A stretch of DNA of 64,000 nt, taken from assembly GCA_017304845.1 (NCBI GenBank), contig JAFKLL010000012.1, forward strand, positions 78,944 through 142,943. Direction: 5' to 3'. Source of the stretch: Solirubrobacterales bacterium (lineage in GTDB: Bacteria > Actinomycetota > Thermoleophilia > Solirubrobacterales > 70-9). The notes under the pieces are model-generated. The model searched no databases, was not told the DNA's origin, and worked only from the letters and a program-made list of their open reading frames with translations. The position numbers and the translations under genes were made by a program. Positions 52,572 through 60,928 of the stretch are shown piece by piece; the first letter of the stretch is position 1, and every line of letters starts with the position of its first letter.

Positions 52572-53861
52572 CTACCGCTTTTTCTTCTTTTTCTTGCCCG
52601 GCTTCGTCGGCTTGTTGGGCTTGCTCGCGACCTTGATCTGCTTGATCAGGTGGATGCCGCCGAAGTTGCTCAGCGCGTACACGCGCCCCCAGCCGTCCTC
52701 GCCGAAGCCGTTGAGGGCGGAGTGCTTCCCCTTGCCGGGAGGGAGAAAGACGCCGGTGCCCTTGTCGTCGTTGATCCAGGTGGTCTGGGCCGCCGCGGTC
52801 CGGATCCGGTTGGCGCAGAAGTCGCCGTAGATGATCCGCCCCTTCACCGTGGTCAGGGCCGGGTCCTCGATCACCGGCCCGCCGATGATCGCGCAGCCCT
52901 GCTCATGCGAGTAGACGAGCTGAGGCCAGGTCAGTCCGGTGGTGATTCCCGGCGGCCCGCCGTTGGGGCAGAGCTCGCCGCAGTCGTAGGGCTGGATCCC
53001 CTCGTAGGCATGCCAGCCGAAGTTGGCGCCCCAGGCCAGCTTGAACGGGAGGTAGTTCAGCTCCTCGTAACGTCCCTGCCCGACGTCGCTGATCACCATC
53101 ATCGTCTCGCCGCCCTCCGGCTTGAAGAAGTCGAAGCTGTGCGGGTTGCGGAAGCCGGAGGCGAAGATCTCGTCCCGGCCCGGCTTGTTCACGTACGGGT
53201 TGCTCGACGGGATCAGGTAGGTGCGGCCGGTGGTCGAGTCGCCTCGGGGGTCGATCCGCAGGATCTTGCCGCGCAGGCTCTCCAGGTTCTGCGCGTTGTT
53301 GGCCGCGTCGCCGGGGTCGTTGCCGTCACCGACCGCGATGTAGAGCTCGTTGCCGAGGAAGGCGATCTCACCGCCGTTGTGGTTCCCGTGGTCGTTGACG
53401 TGGGGGATCCGCAGGATCAGCCGCCGGCTGTCCGGCATGGTCCTGGTCGGATCCTTCGGGTAGGTCATGTACTCCTCGATGACCACGTCGCCGTTCCTCG
53501 CCGTGTAGTCGACGTAGTAACGGTGGGACTTCCTGAAGTCGGGCGGGAAGGCCAGCCCGAGCAGGCCCTGCTCGATCCAGAGGGTGCGGACCCGGTTCGA
53601 GATGTCGAGGAAGGGCCCGGGCAGCCACTTGCCGCCCTTGAGGATGCGGATCTTGCCCTTGCGCTCGGTCACGTAGGCGAGCCGGGGGTGGCCGGGAGGC
53701 GAGGTCAGCGAGGTCGGCTGGTTCGCGGTCGCCACCTGGCGGTAGGTGAGCTTCCAGGCGGCGCCCGCGGGCTGGGCCATGCCGAGGAGAGCGGCGCCGA
53801 CGATCAGGATCGCGGCAAGGAAGGGCAGGGGAAGAGGGGCGTGGGATCGTCTGGGGTTCAT
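52572..53861 (-). CDS. PQQ-dependent sugar dehydrogenase family protein, copy 1 (lysine-rich tail)
   Basis: Encodes 429 residues from ATG at 53861. Signal peptide to about residue 34 (PAGA). The six-bladed beta-propeller motifs include GLLGLAFPPDF, the putative base histidine in NHNGGEIAFLG, AVGDGNDPG, FRNPHSFDF, WGANFGWHAYEG and YGDFC. The C-terminus is a short poly-lysine tail (KPGKKKKKKR), absent from the other copies. It overlaps copy 2 by 4 bases. Members oxidise aldoses or glycans extracellularly with PQQ; no PQQ biosynthesis genes are in the window. Confidence 0.9.
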   Translation of the reverse strand: MNPRRSHAPLPLPFLAAILIVGAALLGMAQPAGAAWKLTYRQVATANQPTSLTSPPGHPRLAYVTERKGKIRILKGGKWLPGPFLDISNRVRTLWIEQGLLGLAFPPDFRKSHRYYVDYTARNGDVVIEEYMTYPKDPTRTMPDSRRLILRIPHVNDHGNHNGGEIAFLGNELYIAVGDGNDPGDAANNAQNLESLRGKILRIDPRGDSTTGRTYLIPSSNPYVNKPGRDEIFASGFRNPHSFDFFKPEGGETMMVISDVGQGRYEELNYLPFKLAWGANFGWHAYEGIQPYDCGELCPNGGPPGITTGLTWPQLVYSHEQGCAIIGGPVIEDPALTTVKGRIIYGDFCANRIRTAAAQTTWINDDKGTGVFLPPGKGKHSALNGFGEDGWGRVYALSNFGGIHLIKQIKVASKPNKPTKPGKKKKKKR

Positions 53862-54997
53862 GGCTTCAGTCGGTAGAGGCCGCCCGAGTAGCTCGTGGCG
53901 TAGACGCCGCCCGCCGGACCCTCGGTGATGGAGGTTACATTCGTCAGCTCGATTCCGGTGTCGACGATCGCGCCCTGGGACCGGCCGGGAAGGACGCTGC
54001 GAAGGCGGGTGTTGCAGAAGTCGCTGAAGAGGTAACGGCCCAGCAGCGAGGGCAGATGCTCGTCCCGGACCACCACGCCGCCGATGATCGCGCAGCTCTC
54101 CGGGTGGGGGAGCACGAACTGCGGTTCGACCGTGCCCGGCAACGGCTCTCCGGTCGGCTCGAGTCCCTCGTAGGCGCTCCAGCCGAAGTTGGCGCCCCGC
54201 AGCTCGCTCAACGGCAGGTAGTTGAGCTCCTCGTACTTCGAGAAGCCGACGTCGGTGACCGCGACGTGGACCTGATCGCCGCTGTAGCGGTCGAAGGTCC
54301 AGCGGAACGGGTTGCGGAGGCCGGTCGCGAACACCTCGGGCCGGCCGATCCCGACGAAGGGGTTGGAGGCGGGCACCGTGTAGGGCCTGCCGCCGCTCGG
54401 CTTCGGGTTGATGCGGAGGAACTTGCCGAACAGGCTGCCCGGATCCTGGGCCAGCCGATCGGGGTCGCCCGGGATGCCGCCGTCCCCGGTCGAGACGAAG
54501 AGCAGCGGCCCGTTGAAGCGGATCTGGCCTCCGTAGTGGCTGGTCGAGAGGGAGTGCGGGATCCTGAGGACGTGCCGCAGCGAGCGGCGGTCGGCCCGGA
54601 CCGCGGTGCGGCGGCGGAACTCGTCGAGCCTCACGTCGCCCCGACGGTCGACGTAGTAGACGTAGAACCGGCCCGTGCGCCGGTAGTCGGGCGGGAAGGC
54701 CATCGAGAGCAGGCCTCGTTCGTTGCCGAAGCTGGTCAGCCGCCGGATGTTGAGGAAGGGCTTCGGGAGGGCCTTGCCCCGGCGGATGACCCAGACCTTG
54801 CCGGTGATGTCGGCGACGAACAGGAGCCGCGGGTAGCCCGGCGCCACCCGGACGTCGATGGTGCTCCGGAAGCGAGCCACCTCCTCCAGATGCGGCTCCG
54901 CGATCGCCGCGGTCGGCAGCAGCACGGCGAGCAGCGCCGCGGCCGCGGCCAGCAGCCCGACGCACCTCCCTCTGATCTCCCCCCTCGATCGAAACAT
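53858..54997 (-). CDS. PQQ-dependent sugar dehydrogenase family protein, copy 2
   Basis: Encodes 379 residues with a cleavable signal peptide (AAAALLAVLLPTAAIA). Motifs parallel copy 1: GLLSMAFPPDY, SHYGGQIRFNG (histidine kept, Asn-Gly changed to Tyr-Gly), STGDGGIPGDP, LRNPFRWTFD, RGANFGWSAYEG and FSDFC. It overlaps copy 1 and follows copy 3 by 34 bases, all one strand. Confidence 0.9.
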   Translation of the reverse strand: MFRSRGEIRGRCVGLLAAAAALLAVLLPTAAIAEPHLEEVARFRSTIDVRVAPGYPRLLFVADITGKVWVIRRGKALPKPFLNIRRLTSFGNERGLLSMAFPPDYRRTGRFYVYYVDRRGDVRLDEFRRRTAVRADRRSLRHVLRIPHSLSTSHYGGQIRFNGPLLFVSTGDGGIPGDPDRLAQDPGSLFGKFLRINPKPSGGRPYTVPASNPFVGIGRPEVFATGLRNPFRWTFDRYSGDQVHVAVTDVGFSKYEELNYLPLSELRGANFGWSAYEGLEPTGEPLPGTVEPQFVLPHPESCAIIGGVVVRDEHLPSLLGRYLFSDFCNTRLRSVLPGRSQGAIVDTGIELTNVTSITEGPAGGVYATSYSGGLYRLKP

Positions 54998-55031
54998 CTC
55001 GTCCGGCCTCCCTTGCCGGTGCGGTCGACGA

Positions 55032-56231
55032 CTACTGTCTGATGCGATACACCGCGCCGGAGAGGCTGGTCACGAAGACACCGCCTCCCAGGCTCTCCCC
55101 GAACGAGGTCACGTTCGGGATCTCCATGCCCGTGTCGCGGTACCCGGACCGTCCGAGATGCGGTTTGAGGCTGAGGACCTTGCCGTTGCAGAAATCGGTG
55201 AACAGGTAACGGCCCCGCAACGCCGGCAGCGCGCGATCGCGCACCGTCAGGCCGCCGATCACCGAGCAGTTGGGCGGGTGGGGCAGGACCAGGGACGGCT
55301 TGATCGTGCCGGGGCCGCCGCCGTTGTACTCGGTGAATCCCTCCCAGAGGTTCCAGCCGAAGTTGCCGCCTCGGGCCCGGCTCAAGTTGACGTAGTCGAT
55401 CTCCTCGTACTTGTCCTGGCCGACGTCGCCGATCGCGATCCGCACGTTCCGCTTCGAGCTGGTCGTGTCGAATGACCAGCGGAACGGGTTGCGCAGGCCA
55501 TAGGAGAAGATCTCGTCCCGGCCGGGCTTGCCGACGAACGGATTCCCGGACGGGATCGAGTAGGGCCTGCCGCCGCTGCGGCGCGGATCGATCCGGATCA
55601 GCTTGCCGAGCAGCGAATCCAGGTCCTGCGCGTTGCCGGGCTCGTCGCCGCCCCCGCCGCCGTCGCCGGTCCCGAAGTAGAGGTTGTGGCCGAGGAAGCC
55701 GAGCCGACCGCCGTTGTGGTTGCTGTTGACCGGATGCGGGATCCGGATCACCGCGCGGGCCGAGTGCTGCCGGGCGCGGGTGGGCGTCCCCCGCCGGTAC
55801 TCGAAGACTCGGATGTTGCCGGCCTTGTCGACGAAGTAGACGTAGAACAGCTTCGAGCGCCGGTAGTCGGGCGGGAAGGCGACCGAGAGCAGGCCTCGTT
55901 CGGCGCCGTCGTACTGGACCCGTGGCACCATGTTGAGGAAGGGGCGGGCCAGTTTGCGGCCCTTGCGCAGCACCATGATCTTGCCGCGCTGCTCGACCAC
56001 GAACATGAGCCCGGGGAATCCCGGGGCGGACTTGATCTCGACCGGGTGGTCGAACTCGGCGACCTTGACCGGCCGGAGCTTGGCGCTGATCTGGGCGTCG
56101 CCGCCCGAGCTCACCTCTGTCGCGCGGTCCGAGCCGCTCCGTTCGTCAGCGCAGGCGGTCGCCCCCAGCGACAGCAGGAAGCATCCCACCAGCGCGATCG
56201 GGACGGTGAGGAAGCGGCGTGAAAGGGTCAT
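55032..56231 (-). CDS. PQQ-dependent sugar dehydrogenase family protein, copy 3
   Basis: Encodes 399 residues from ATG at 56231. The export signal ends in SLGATACADE, with a cysteine where a lipobox would be but without the usual leucine/valine at -3, so lipidation is uncertain. Motifs: GLLSVAFPPDY, NSNHNGGRLGFLG, GTGDGGGGGDEPG, LRNPFRWSFD, RGGNFGWNLWEG and FTDFC. The N-terminal 63 residues of the longer open frame are not part of the protein. Confidence 0.9.
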   Translation of the reverse strand: MTLSRRFLTVPIALVGCFLLSLGATACADERSGSDRATEVSSGGDAQISAKLRPVKVAEFDHPVEIKSAPGFPGLMFVVEQRGKIMVLRKGRKLARPFLNMVPRVQYDGAERGLLSVAFPPDYRRSKLFYVYFVDKAGNIRVFEYRRGTPTRARQHSARAVIRIPHPVNSNHNGGRLGFLGHNLYFGTGDGGGGGDEPGNAQDLDSLLGKLIRIDPRRSGGRPYSIPSGNPFVGKPGRDEIFSYGLRNPFRWSFDTTSSKRNVRIAIGDVGQDKYEEIDYVNLSRARGGNFGWNLWEGFTEYNGGGPGTIKPSLVLPHPPNCSVIGGLTVRDRALPALRGRYLFTDFCNGKVLSLKPHLGRSGYRDTGMEIPNVTSFGESLGGGVFVTSLSGAVYRIRQ

Positions 56232-56244
56232 ACCCGCGAATGGC

Positions 56245-57402
56245 TCATTGCTCGAATCGGTAAACCGTGCCGCCGAGCGAAGTTGCGTAGAGCGAGCCGT
56301 CGCCGCCCTGGCCGAAGGACGAGATCTGCGGGAGATCGAGCCCGGTCGGCTGAGGCTGGGGGTTCTTCTGGTCGAGGTCCAGGGTCTGGATCTCGTTCTT
56401 GCAGAAGTCGGTGAAGACATACTTGCCGGCGAGATCGGCGGGACCGTCCTCGGAGACGACCACGCCGCCGATCACCGAGCAGTACGGCGGATGGTGCAGG
56501 ACCAGGGTCGGTCGGACCGAGTCCTCGGGCTTCGGCCCGCGGCCTCGCATGTTGCCTTCCAGGCCGGGCCAGCCGAAGTTCGCTCCCTTGGCCTCGGAGA
56601 GGGGGAGGGAGTCGATCTCCTCGTAGTCGCTCTGGCCGACGTCGGCGATCACGATCCCGGTGTCCTCGGTCCGGGTGTCGAAGGTCCAGCGGAACGGGTT
56701 GCGGAAGCCCCAGGCGAAGATCTCGTCCCGGCCGGGCTTGCCGACCAGCGGGTTGTCCTTCGGCACCGTGTAGGGGCGGCCGCCCTTCTGCCGAGGATCG
56801 ATCCTGAGGAGCTTGCCGAGCAGGGTGTTCATGTTCTGGGCGTTGTGGTGCTCGTCGTAGTCGCCGCCACCGTCGCCGGTCGCCAGGTAGAGGTCATTGC
56901 CGAGGAAGCCGATCGTGCCGCCGAAGTGGCTCTTCGTCTTCGGGTGCTCGATCTTCAGCACCTGGCGCTCGGAGTCGGGGTCGGCCACGAACTCGGACTT
57001 GCGGTGGAACTCGAGCAGGTTGATGTTCTGCTGGAGGTCGGTGAAGTAGACGTAGAACAGGCCGGACTTGTCGTAGTCGGGCGGGAAGGCCGCCCCGAGC
57101 AGGCCCATCTCGCCTTCCTCGCCGGTGCGGCCGGTGAGGTCGATCAGCGGCTCCGGCTGGGGGATCCCGTCGACCATGACGCGCACCTGGCCGCTCCGTT
57201 CGGTCACGTACATGACCTTCGGGTCGGACGGGTCGGGGACGATGTCGGTCGGCTCGGCGAGCGAGGTCACGTTGGCGGCCTCGAGCTTGCCGCCTCCATC
57301 CGACTTGCCGTCGTCGCTGCCGCAGCCCGCGACCACGAGCGCCGCGAAGGCGAGGGTGAACAGGACGGACGCGACCTTGGTCGCCGAAGAAACTGGCCTC
57401 AT
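56245..57402 (-). CDS. PQQ-dependent sugar dehydrogenase family lipoprotein, copy 4
   Basis: Encodes 385 residues. A clear lipobox (LVVAGCGSDD) indicates a membrane-anchored lipoprotein, followed by an acidic, Gly-rich spacer. Motifs: GLLGAAFPPDY, KSHFGGTIGFLG, ATGDGGGDYDE, FRNPFRWTFD, KGANFGWPGLEG and FTDFC. First of the four tandem copies in transcription order (spacing 13 bases to copy 3). Confidence 0.92.
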   Translation of the reverse strand: MRPVSSATKVASVLFTLAFAALVVAGCGSDDGKSDGGGKLEAANVTSLAEPTDIVPDPSDPKVMYVTERSGQVRVMVDGIPQPEPLIDLTGRTGEEGEMGLLGAAFPPDYDKSGLFYVYFTDLQQNINLLEFHRKSEFVADPDSERQVLKIEHPKTKSHFGGTIGFLGNDLYLATGDGGGDYDEHHNAQNMNTLLGKLLRIDPRQKGGRPYTVPKDNPLVGKPGRDEIFAWGFRNPFRWTFDTRTEDTGIVIADVGQSDYEEIDSLPLSEAKGANFGWPGLEGNMRGRGPKPEDSVRPTLVLHHPPYCSVIGGVVVSEDGPADLAGKYVFTDFCKNEIQTLDLDQKNPQPQPTGLDLPQISSFGQGGDGSLYATSLGGTVYRFEQ

Positions 57403-57425
57403 TGCCGGAAGGCTAGGGCAAGCCG

Positions 57426-58118
57426 CTACGGCAAGGTGACGACCGGGGCCTGCTGCTGCTGGACGACCCGCGCCTGCTCCTCCGGGGTCAGCGGCACGAT
57501 CTCGCCCTTGTCGTTCACCTTGGTAAGGCGGGCGAGGTCGGTGATCCGCACCGGCAGGATGCCGCGCGGGACCCGGTCGTTCGCGTCGACCGCCCGGGTG
57601 TCCGGGCCGAGGCCGGCGGAGACCGAGTAGCCGAGGCGGTAGTTGCCGGGGCGGACCGCGACCAGGCGCCAGACCATGTTGGCCGTGTCGCCCGGCTTCA
57701 GCTCGCCGAAGTCGAAGGTCCGCTTGTCCGTGGTGGTGGCGCCGCCGCGTCCCTTGGTGTCGGCCAGCTTCGGGTAGCCCTCGGCCAGCACCCAGACCGG
57801 ACGCTGGTTCATGGCCAGGCCCTTCTGCTGATCGGCGTAGGCGAAGGCGAGGGTCGAGTCCATGCCGGGCAGGTCGACGGTCACGTTGATGCCGGGGATG
57901 GTCTCGTCACCGGAGTTCCTGACCGCGATGGTCATGTCGTAGGTGCGGGCGACCGTCTGGACCGGCTTCAGGTCGGCCTCGATCACTTCGACCGGGAAGT
58001 CCCCGGTCGCCTGATTTGCGAATTGTCCGCCGTCATCGCCGCCGCCGCAGCCGGCCGCGAAAACCCCTGCCGCAAAGGCGGACAGGAGCAATCCGAGGGT
58101 GACGACGGTACGCGGCAT
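57426..58118 (-). CDS. Lipoprotein of unknown function
   Basis: Encodes 230 residues from ATG at 58118. The lipobox is FAAGCGGG, followed by a Gly/Asp linker. The mature part looks like one Ig-like/CARDB-type domain (VEVIEADLKPVQTVARTYDM; AVRNSGDETIPGINVTVDLP) with a Gln-rich end. It is 23 bases upstream of PQQ-dehydrogenase copy 4 on the same strand, so it may share its transcript. It is divergent from the lipid-transport operon, and either link could be functional. Confidence 0.8.
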   Translation of the reverse strand: MPRTVVTLGLLLSAFAAGVFAAGCGGGDDGGQFANQATGDFPVEVIEADLKPVQTVARTYDMTIAVRNSGDETIPGINVTVDLPGMDSTLAFAYADQQKGLAMNQRPVWVLAEGYPKLADTKGRGGATTTDKRTFDFGELKPGDTANMVWRLVAVRPGNYRLGYSVSAGLGPDTRAVDANDRVPRGILPVRITDLARLTKVNDKGEIVPLTPEEQARVVQQQQAPVVTLP

Positions 58119-58255
58119 GGTTCTGAGTCTGGTCCCCCTCAAGGCGGGCGCAACATACCACGCGTGTGGCGACGGTCACGCACGCCGGGGGATCACATAG
58201 ACTGCGCGCCACGGCGGGTCCCGTGCTGTCTCCAACGGGCCTGCGCCCGGGAGAG

Positions 58256-59062
58256 ATGGTCAAAGCAACCGCAACAAAGGCGATCGAGCCCGCGAAGGAG
58301 TTCTTCACCGAAGCCGGTGAGATGATGATCCTGACCGGTCGCACCGTGATGTCCGCGGTCAAGCCCCCGTACCCGTACGGGAACGAGTTCATCGGCCAGT
58401 TCCTCTTCGCTCTCCAGCTCTGCTGGTTCCCGATGCTGGTCTCCTGCGTCGCCTTCGGTTTCGGCGCCCCCGGCCTCCAGGCCGCGAACTTCCTCTCGCT
58501 CTTCGGAGCGCTCGACCGCCTCGGCGGTTTCTTCGTCCTGGCCTCGATCCGCGAGTTCGCGCCGTTCGTGACGGCGGTCGTCGTCGCCGGCGTGGCCGGC
58601 ACCGCGATCACCGCCGATCTCGGCGCCCGCAAGATCCGCGAGGAGCTGGACGCGCTCCAGGTGCTCGGCGTCGATCCGATCAAGAACCTGGTCGTGCCGC
58701 GCTTCCTGGCGCTGATGCTGATCACCGGCATGCTGGACATCTACGCTCTGCTCTTCGGCATCGCCGGCGGCATCGGGGCCGAGTTGCTCTACGCCCAGCC
58801 CCTCGGCGGCTTCTTCGCCACGCTCTTCTCGAACGCCTCGACCACGGAGCTCGCCGCCTCGGTCCTCAAATGCACCCTGTTCGGCGCGATCATCGCGATC
58901 GTCTGCTGCTACAAGGGCATGACCGCGACCGGCGGCGCGGCCGGCGTCGGCCGGGCCGTCAACGAGGCGGTCGTCACCGCCCTGCTCGGGGTCTTCATCT
59001 TCAACTACCTGTTCACGCAGACCATGCTGGCGACCAACCCCGACCTGCAGACGATCAAGTGA
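58256..59062 (+). CDS. MlaE/YrbE-family ABC permease, first copy
   Basis: Encodes 268 residues. Five or six membrane helices with the MlaE signature (ELGARKIREELDALQVLGVDPI-like loop around residues 120-140, here DLGARKIREELDAL). It belongs to Mce/Mla-type lipid importers. ATG at 58256 is used; upstream residues in the open frame are not family-like. Its stop overlaps the next permease start by one base. As in mycobacterial yrbEA-yrbEB pairs, the two copies probably form a heterodimer. Confidence 0.93.
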   Translation: MVKATATKAIEPAKEFFTEAGEMMILTGRTVMSAVKPPYPYGNEFIGQFLFALQLCWFPMLVSCVAFGFGAPGLQAANFLSLFGALDRLGGFFVLASIREFAPFVTAVVVAGVAGTAITADLGARKIREELDALQVLGVDPIKNLVVPRFLALMLITGMLDIYALLFGIAGGIGAELLYAQPLGGFFATLFSNASTTELAASVLKCTLFGAIIAIVCCYKGMTATGGAAGVGRAVNEAVVTALLGVFIFNYLFTQTMLATNPDLQTIK

Positions 59063-59862
59063 TGGCGGGCGGCTGGCTACAGGTTCCCCGCGCGTGGCTG
59101 GAGTCGCTCGGCGAGATCGCCCGGTTCTGCGGCGTCGTCATCGGCCAGGTCTTCTCCGGCCGGGTCTTCAGGTACTTCGGCGAGGTCCTCAACCAGGCCG
59201 GCATCCTGATCCTCGGTTCGACCACGGTCATCTGGGGCCTGGTCTTCGTGCTCGGCCTCCAGTGCGGCATCGAGGGCGCGTACTTCAACCGTTCGGTCGG
59301 CGCCCCGGCCTACGCCGGCGTCTTCGCCGCCTGGTGCGACCTGCGTGAGGTCATCCCGTACGCCTTCGGCTACATGATGTCGGCCAAGGTCGGCACCGGC
59401 ATCGTCGCCGAGCTCGGCGCGATGCGGATCTCGGACGAGATCGACGCGCTCGAGGTGATGGGCGTGCCGCCCGTGACCTTCCTCGCCGCGACCCGTCTGC
59501 TCGGCGCCTGGATCACCCTGCCCTTCATGTACACGGCGGCGATCGGGGTCGGCTTCCTCGCCTCCTACATCGCCGTGGTCGAGCAGATCGGCGACGTCTC
59601 CTCGGGTGGCTACCAGCTGATCTTCTGGATGTTCCAGAACCCGCCTGACGTCTTATTCAGCTTGATAAAGGCCATGACGATGTCGACCGCCATCGTTCTG
59701 GTCGGCTGCTACTACGGCTACACCGCCTCGGGCGGTCCGGTCGGCGTGGGGACCGCGACCGCGAAGTCGATGGTCCTGAACATCGTGCTGGTTCACATCA
59801 TCGGTATGTTGGGAACCCTGGTCTTCTGGGGTGCGAACCCGAGAGCGCCGATCGGAGGGTGA
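59062..59862 (+). CDS. MlaE/YrbE-family ABC permease, second copy
   Basis: Encodes 266 residues, homologous to the first copy. The coupling loop reads ELGAMRISDEIDALEVMGV. Hydrophobic segments cover the N-terminal GILILGSTTVIWGLVFVLGL and four more. It is translationally coupled to the copy upstream and 4 bases ahead of the ATPase gene. Works with the ATPase and Mce proteins (not in the window) to move lipids through the envelope. Confidence 0.93.
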   Translation: MAGGWLQVPRAWLESLGEIARFCGVVIGQVFSGRVFRYFGEVLNQAGILILGSTTVIWGLVFVLGLQCGIEGAYFNRSVGAPAYAGVFAAWCDLREVIPYAFGYMMSAKVGTGIVAELGAMRISDEIDALEVMGVPPVTFLAATRLLGAWITLPFMYTAAIGVGFLASYIAVVEQIGDVSSGGYQLIFWMFQNPPDVLFSLIKAMTMSTAIVLVGCYYGYTASGGPVGVGTATAKSMVLNIVLVHIIGMLGTLVFWGANPRAPIGG

Positions 59863-59866
59863 GAGT

Positions 59867-60928
59867 TTGAGCGATACAGAGGAAACACAGGACGACAAGG
59901 ACGGCGCCATGGAGGCTCCGATCAACTCGCCCGAGGTCGAGGCCGCGGTCGAGGAGAACGTCGAGCCCGAGATCGTGGAAGAGGTCGAGGCCGCCGACGA
60001 GGCGGATGCCGCCGATTCCGTCGACGCCGCCGTGGTCAACGAGCCGGCGCCGAGCGGCGAGTTCGTGGCCACCGACGGTGCGGTGCTCGGCCGGGACTTC
60101 GTCCTGCCCGGCGTCGCCCCCGGCGACAACGACCCCTACAAGTGGCATACCGGCCGCAAGCGCGAGCATGGCTCGACCGACGCGATCGAGATCGTCGACG
60201 TGGTCAAGCAGTTCGGCCGCACCCGGATCCTCAACGGACTCAACCTCGGTCTTCCCGACGATCAGATCTCGATGGTGCTGGGTCCCTCGGGCACCGGCAA
60301 GTCGGTGCTGATCAAGCACATCGTCGGCCTGCTCTACCCCGACCAGGGTGACGTCATCGTCAAGGGCCAGTCGGTTCCGGACCTGAGCGACGACGACCTC
60401 TTCGAGATGCGCAAGAAGTTCGGCCTGCTCTTCCAGGACGGCGCCCTCTTCGGCTCGATGAACATCTACGACAACGTCGCCTTCCCGCTGCGTCAGCACA
60501 CCGACAAGGGCGAGGACGAGATCGAGTCGATCGTGACCCGCCGCCTGCGCGAGGTCGGCCTGGGCGAGTCCCACTACAAGATGCCGAACGAGCTCTCCGG
60601 CGGCATGCGGAAGCGCGCCGGATTCGCCCGCGCCCTGGTGCTGGACCCGGAGATCGTCATGTTCGACGAGCCCGACTCGGGCCTCGACCCGGTCCGTACC
60701 GCGCTGCTCTGCGAACTGATCAAGGAAGTCCACGCCGAGAGCGGTGGCTGCTACATGGTGATCAGCCATGACCTCGGGACCGCCCGTCGGATCGCCGACT
60801 TCATCGCGGTGCTCTGGAAGGGCCGCATCGTCGAGAGCGGCCCGAAGGACGAGCTCTTCGAATCGGACAACGAGTTCGTCCACCAGTTCCTGCAGGCCGA
60901 CGTTCACGGCCCGCTCGCGATGGATTGA
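59867..60928 (+). CDS. MlaF-type ABC ATPase with long acidic N-terminal extension
   Basis: Encodes 353 residues from a TTG that follows GGAGGGTGAGAG; an internal ATG at 59909 is an alternative. Residues 1-105 are a disordered, Glu/Asp/Ala-rich extension not found in MlaF/Mkl. The ATPase core then shows Walker A GPSGTGKS, Q-loop LLFQDGALFGSM, signature ELSGGMRKRAG, Walker B EIVMFDEPDSGLD and ISHD. It drives the two permeases encoded upstream. Its stop overlaps the MMPL start. Confidence 0.92.
   Translation: MSDTEETQDDKDGAMEAPINSPEVEAAVEENVEPEIVEEVEAADEADAADSVDAAVVNEPAPSGEFVATDGAVLGRDFVLPGVAPGDNDPYKWHTGRKREHGSTDAIEIVDVVKQFGRTRILNGLNLGLPDDQISMVLGPSGTGKSVLIKHIVGLLYPDQGDVIVKGQSVPDLSDDDLFEMRKKFGLLFQDGALFGSMNIYDNVAFPLRQHTDKGEDEIESIVTRRLREVGLGESHYKMPNELSGGMRKRAGFARALVLDPEIVMFDEPDSGLDPVRTALLCELIKEVHAESGGCYMVISHDLGTARRIADFIAVLWKGRIVESGPKDELFESDNEFVHQFLQADVHGPLAMD

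Noticed and set aside
52572..54965. 797-codon minus-strand reading that would fuse two PQQ dehydrogenases
   Set aside because: The N-terminal part is an out-of-frame reading of copy 2; copy 1 has its own start and signal peptide at 53861.
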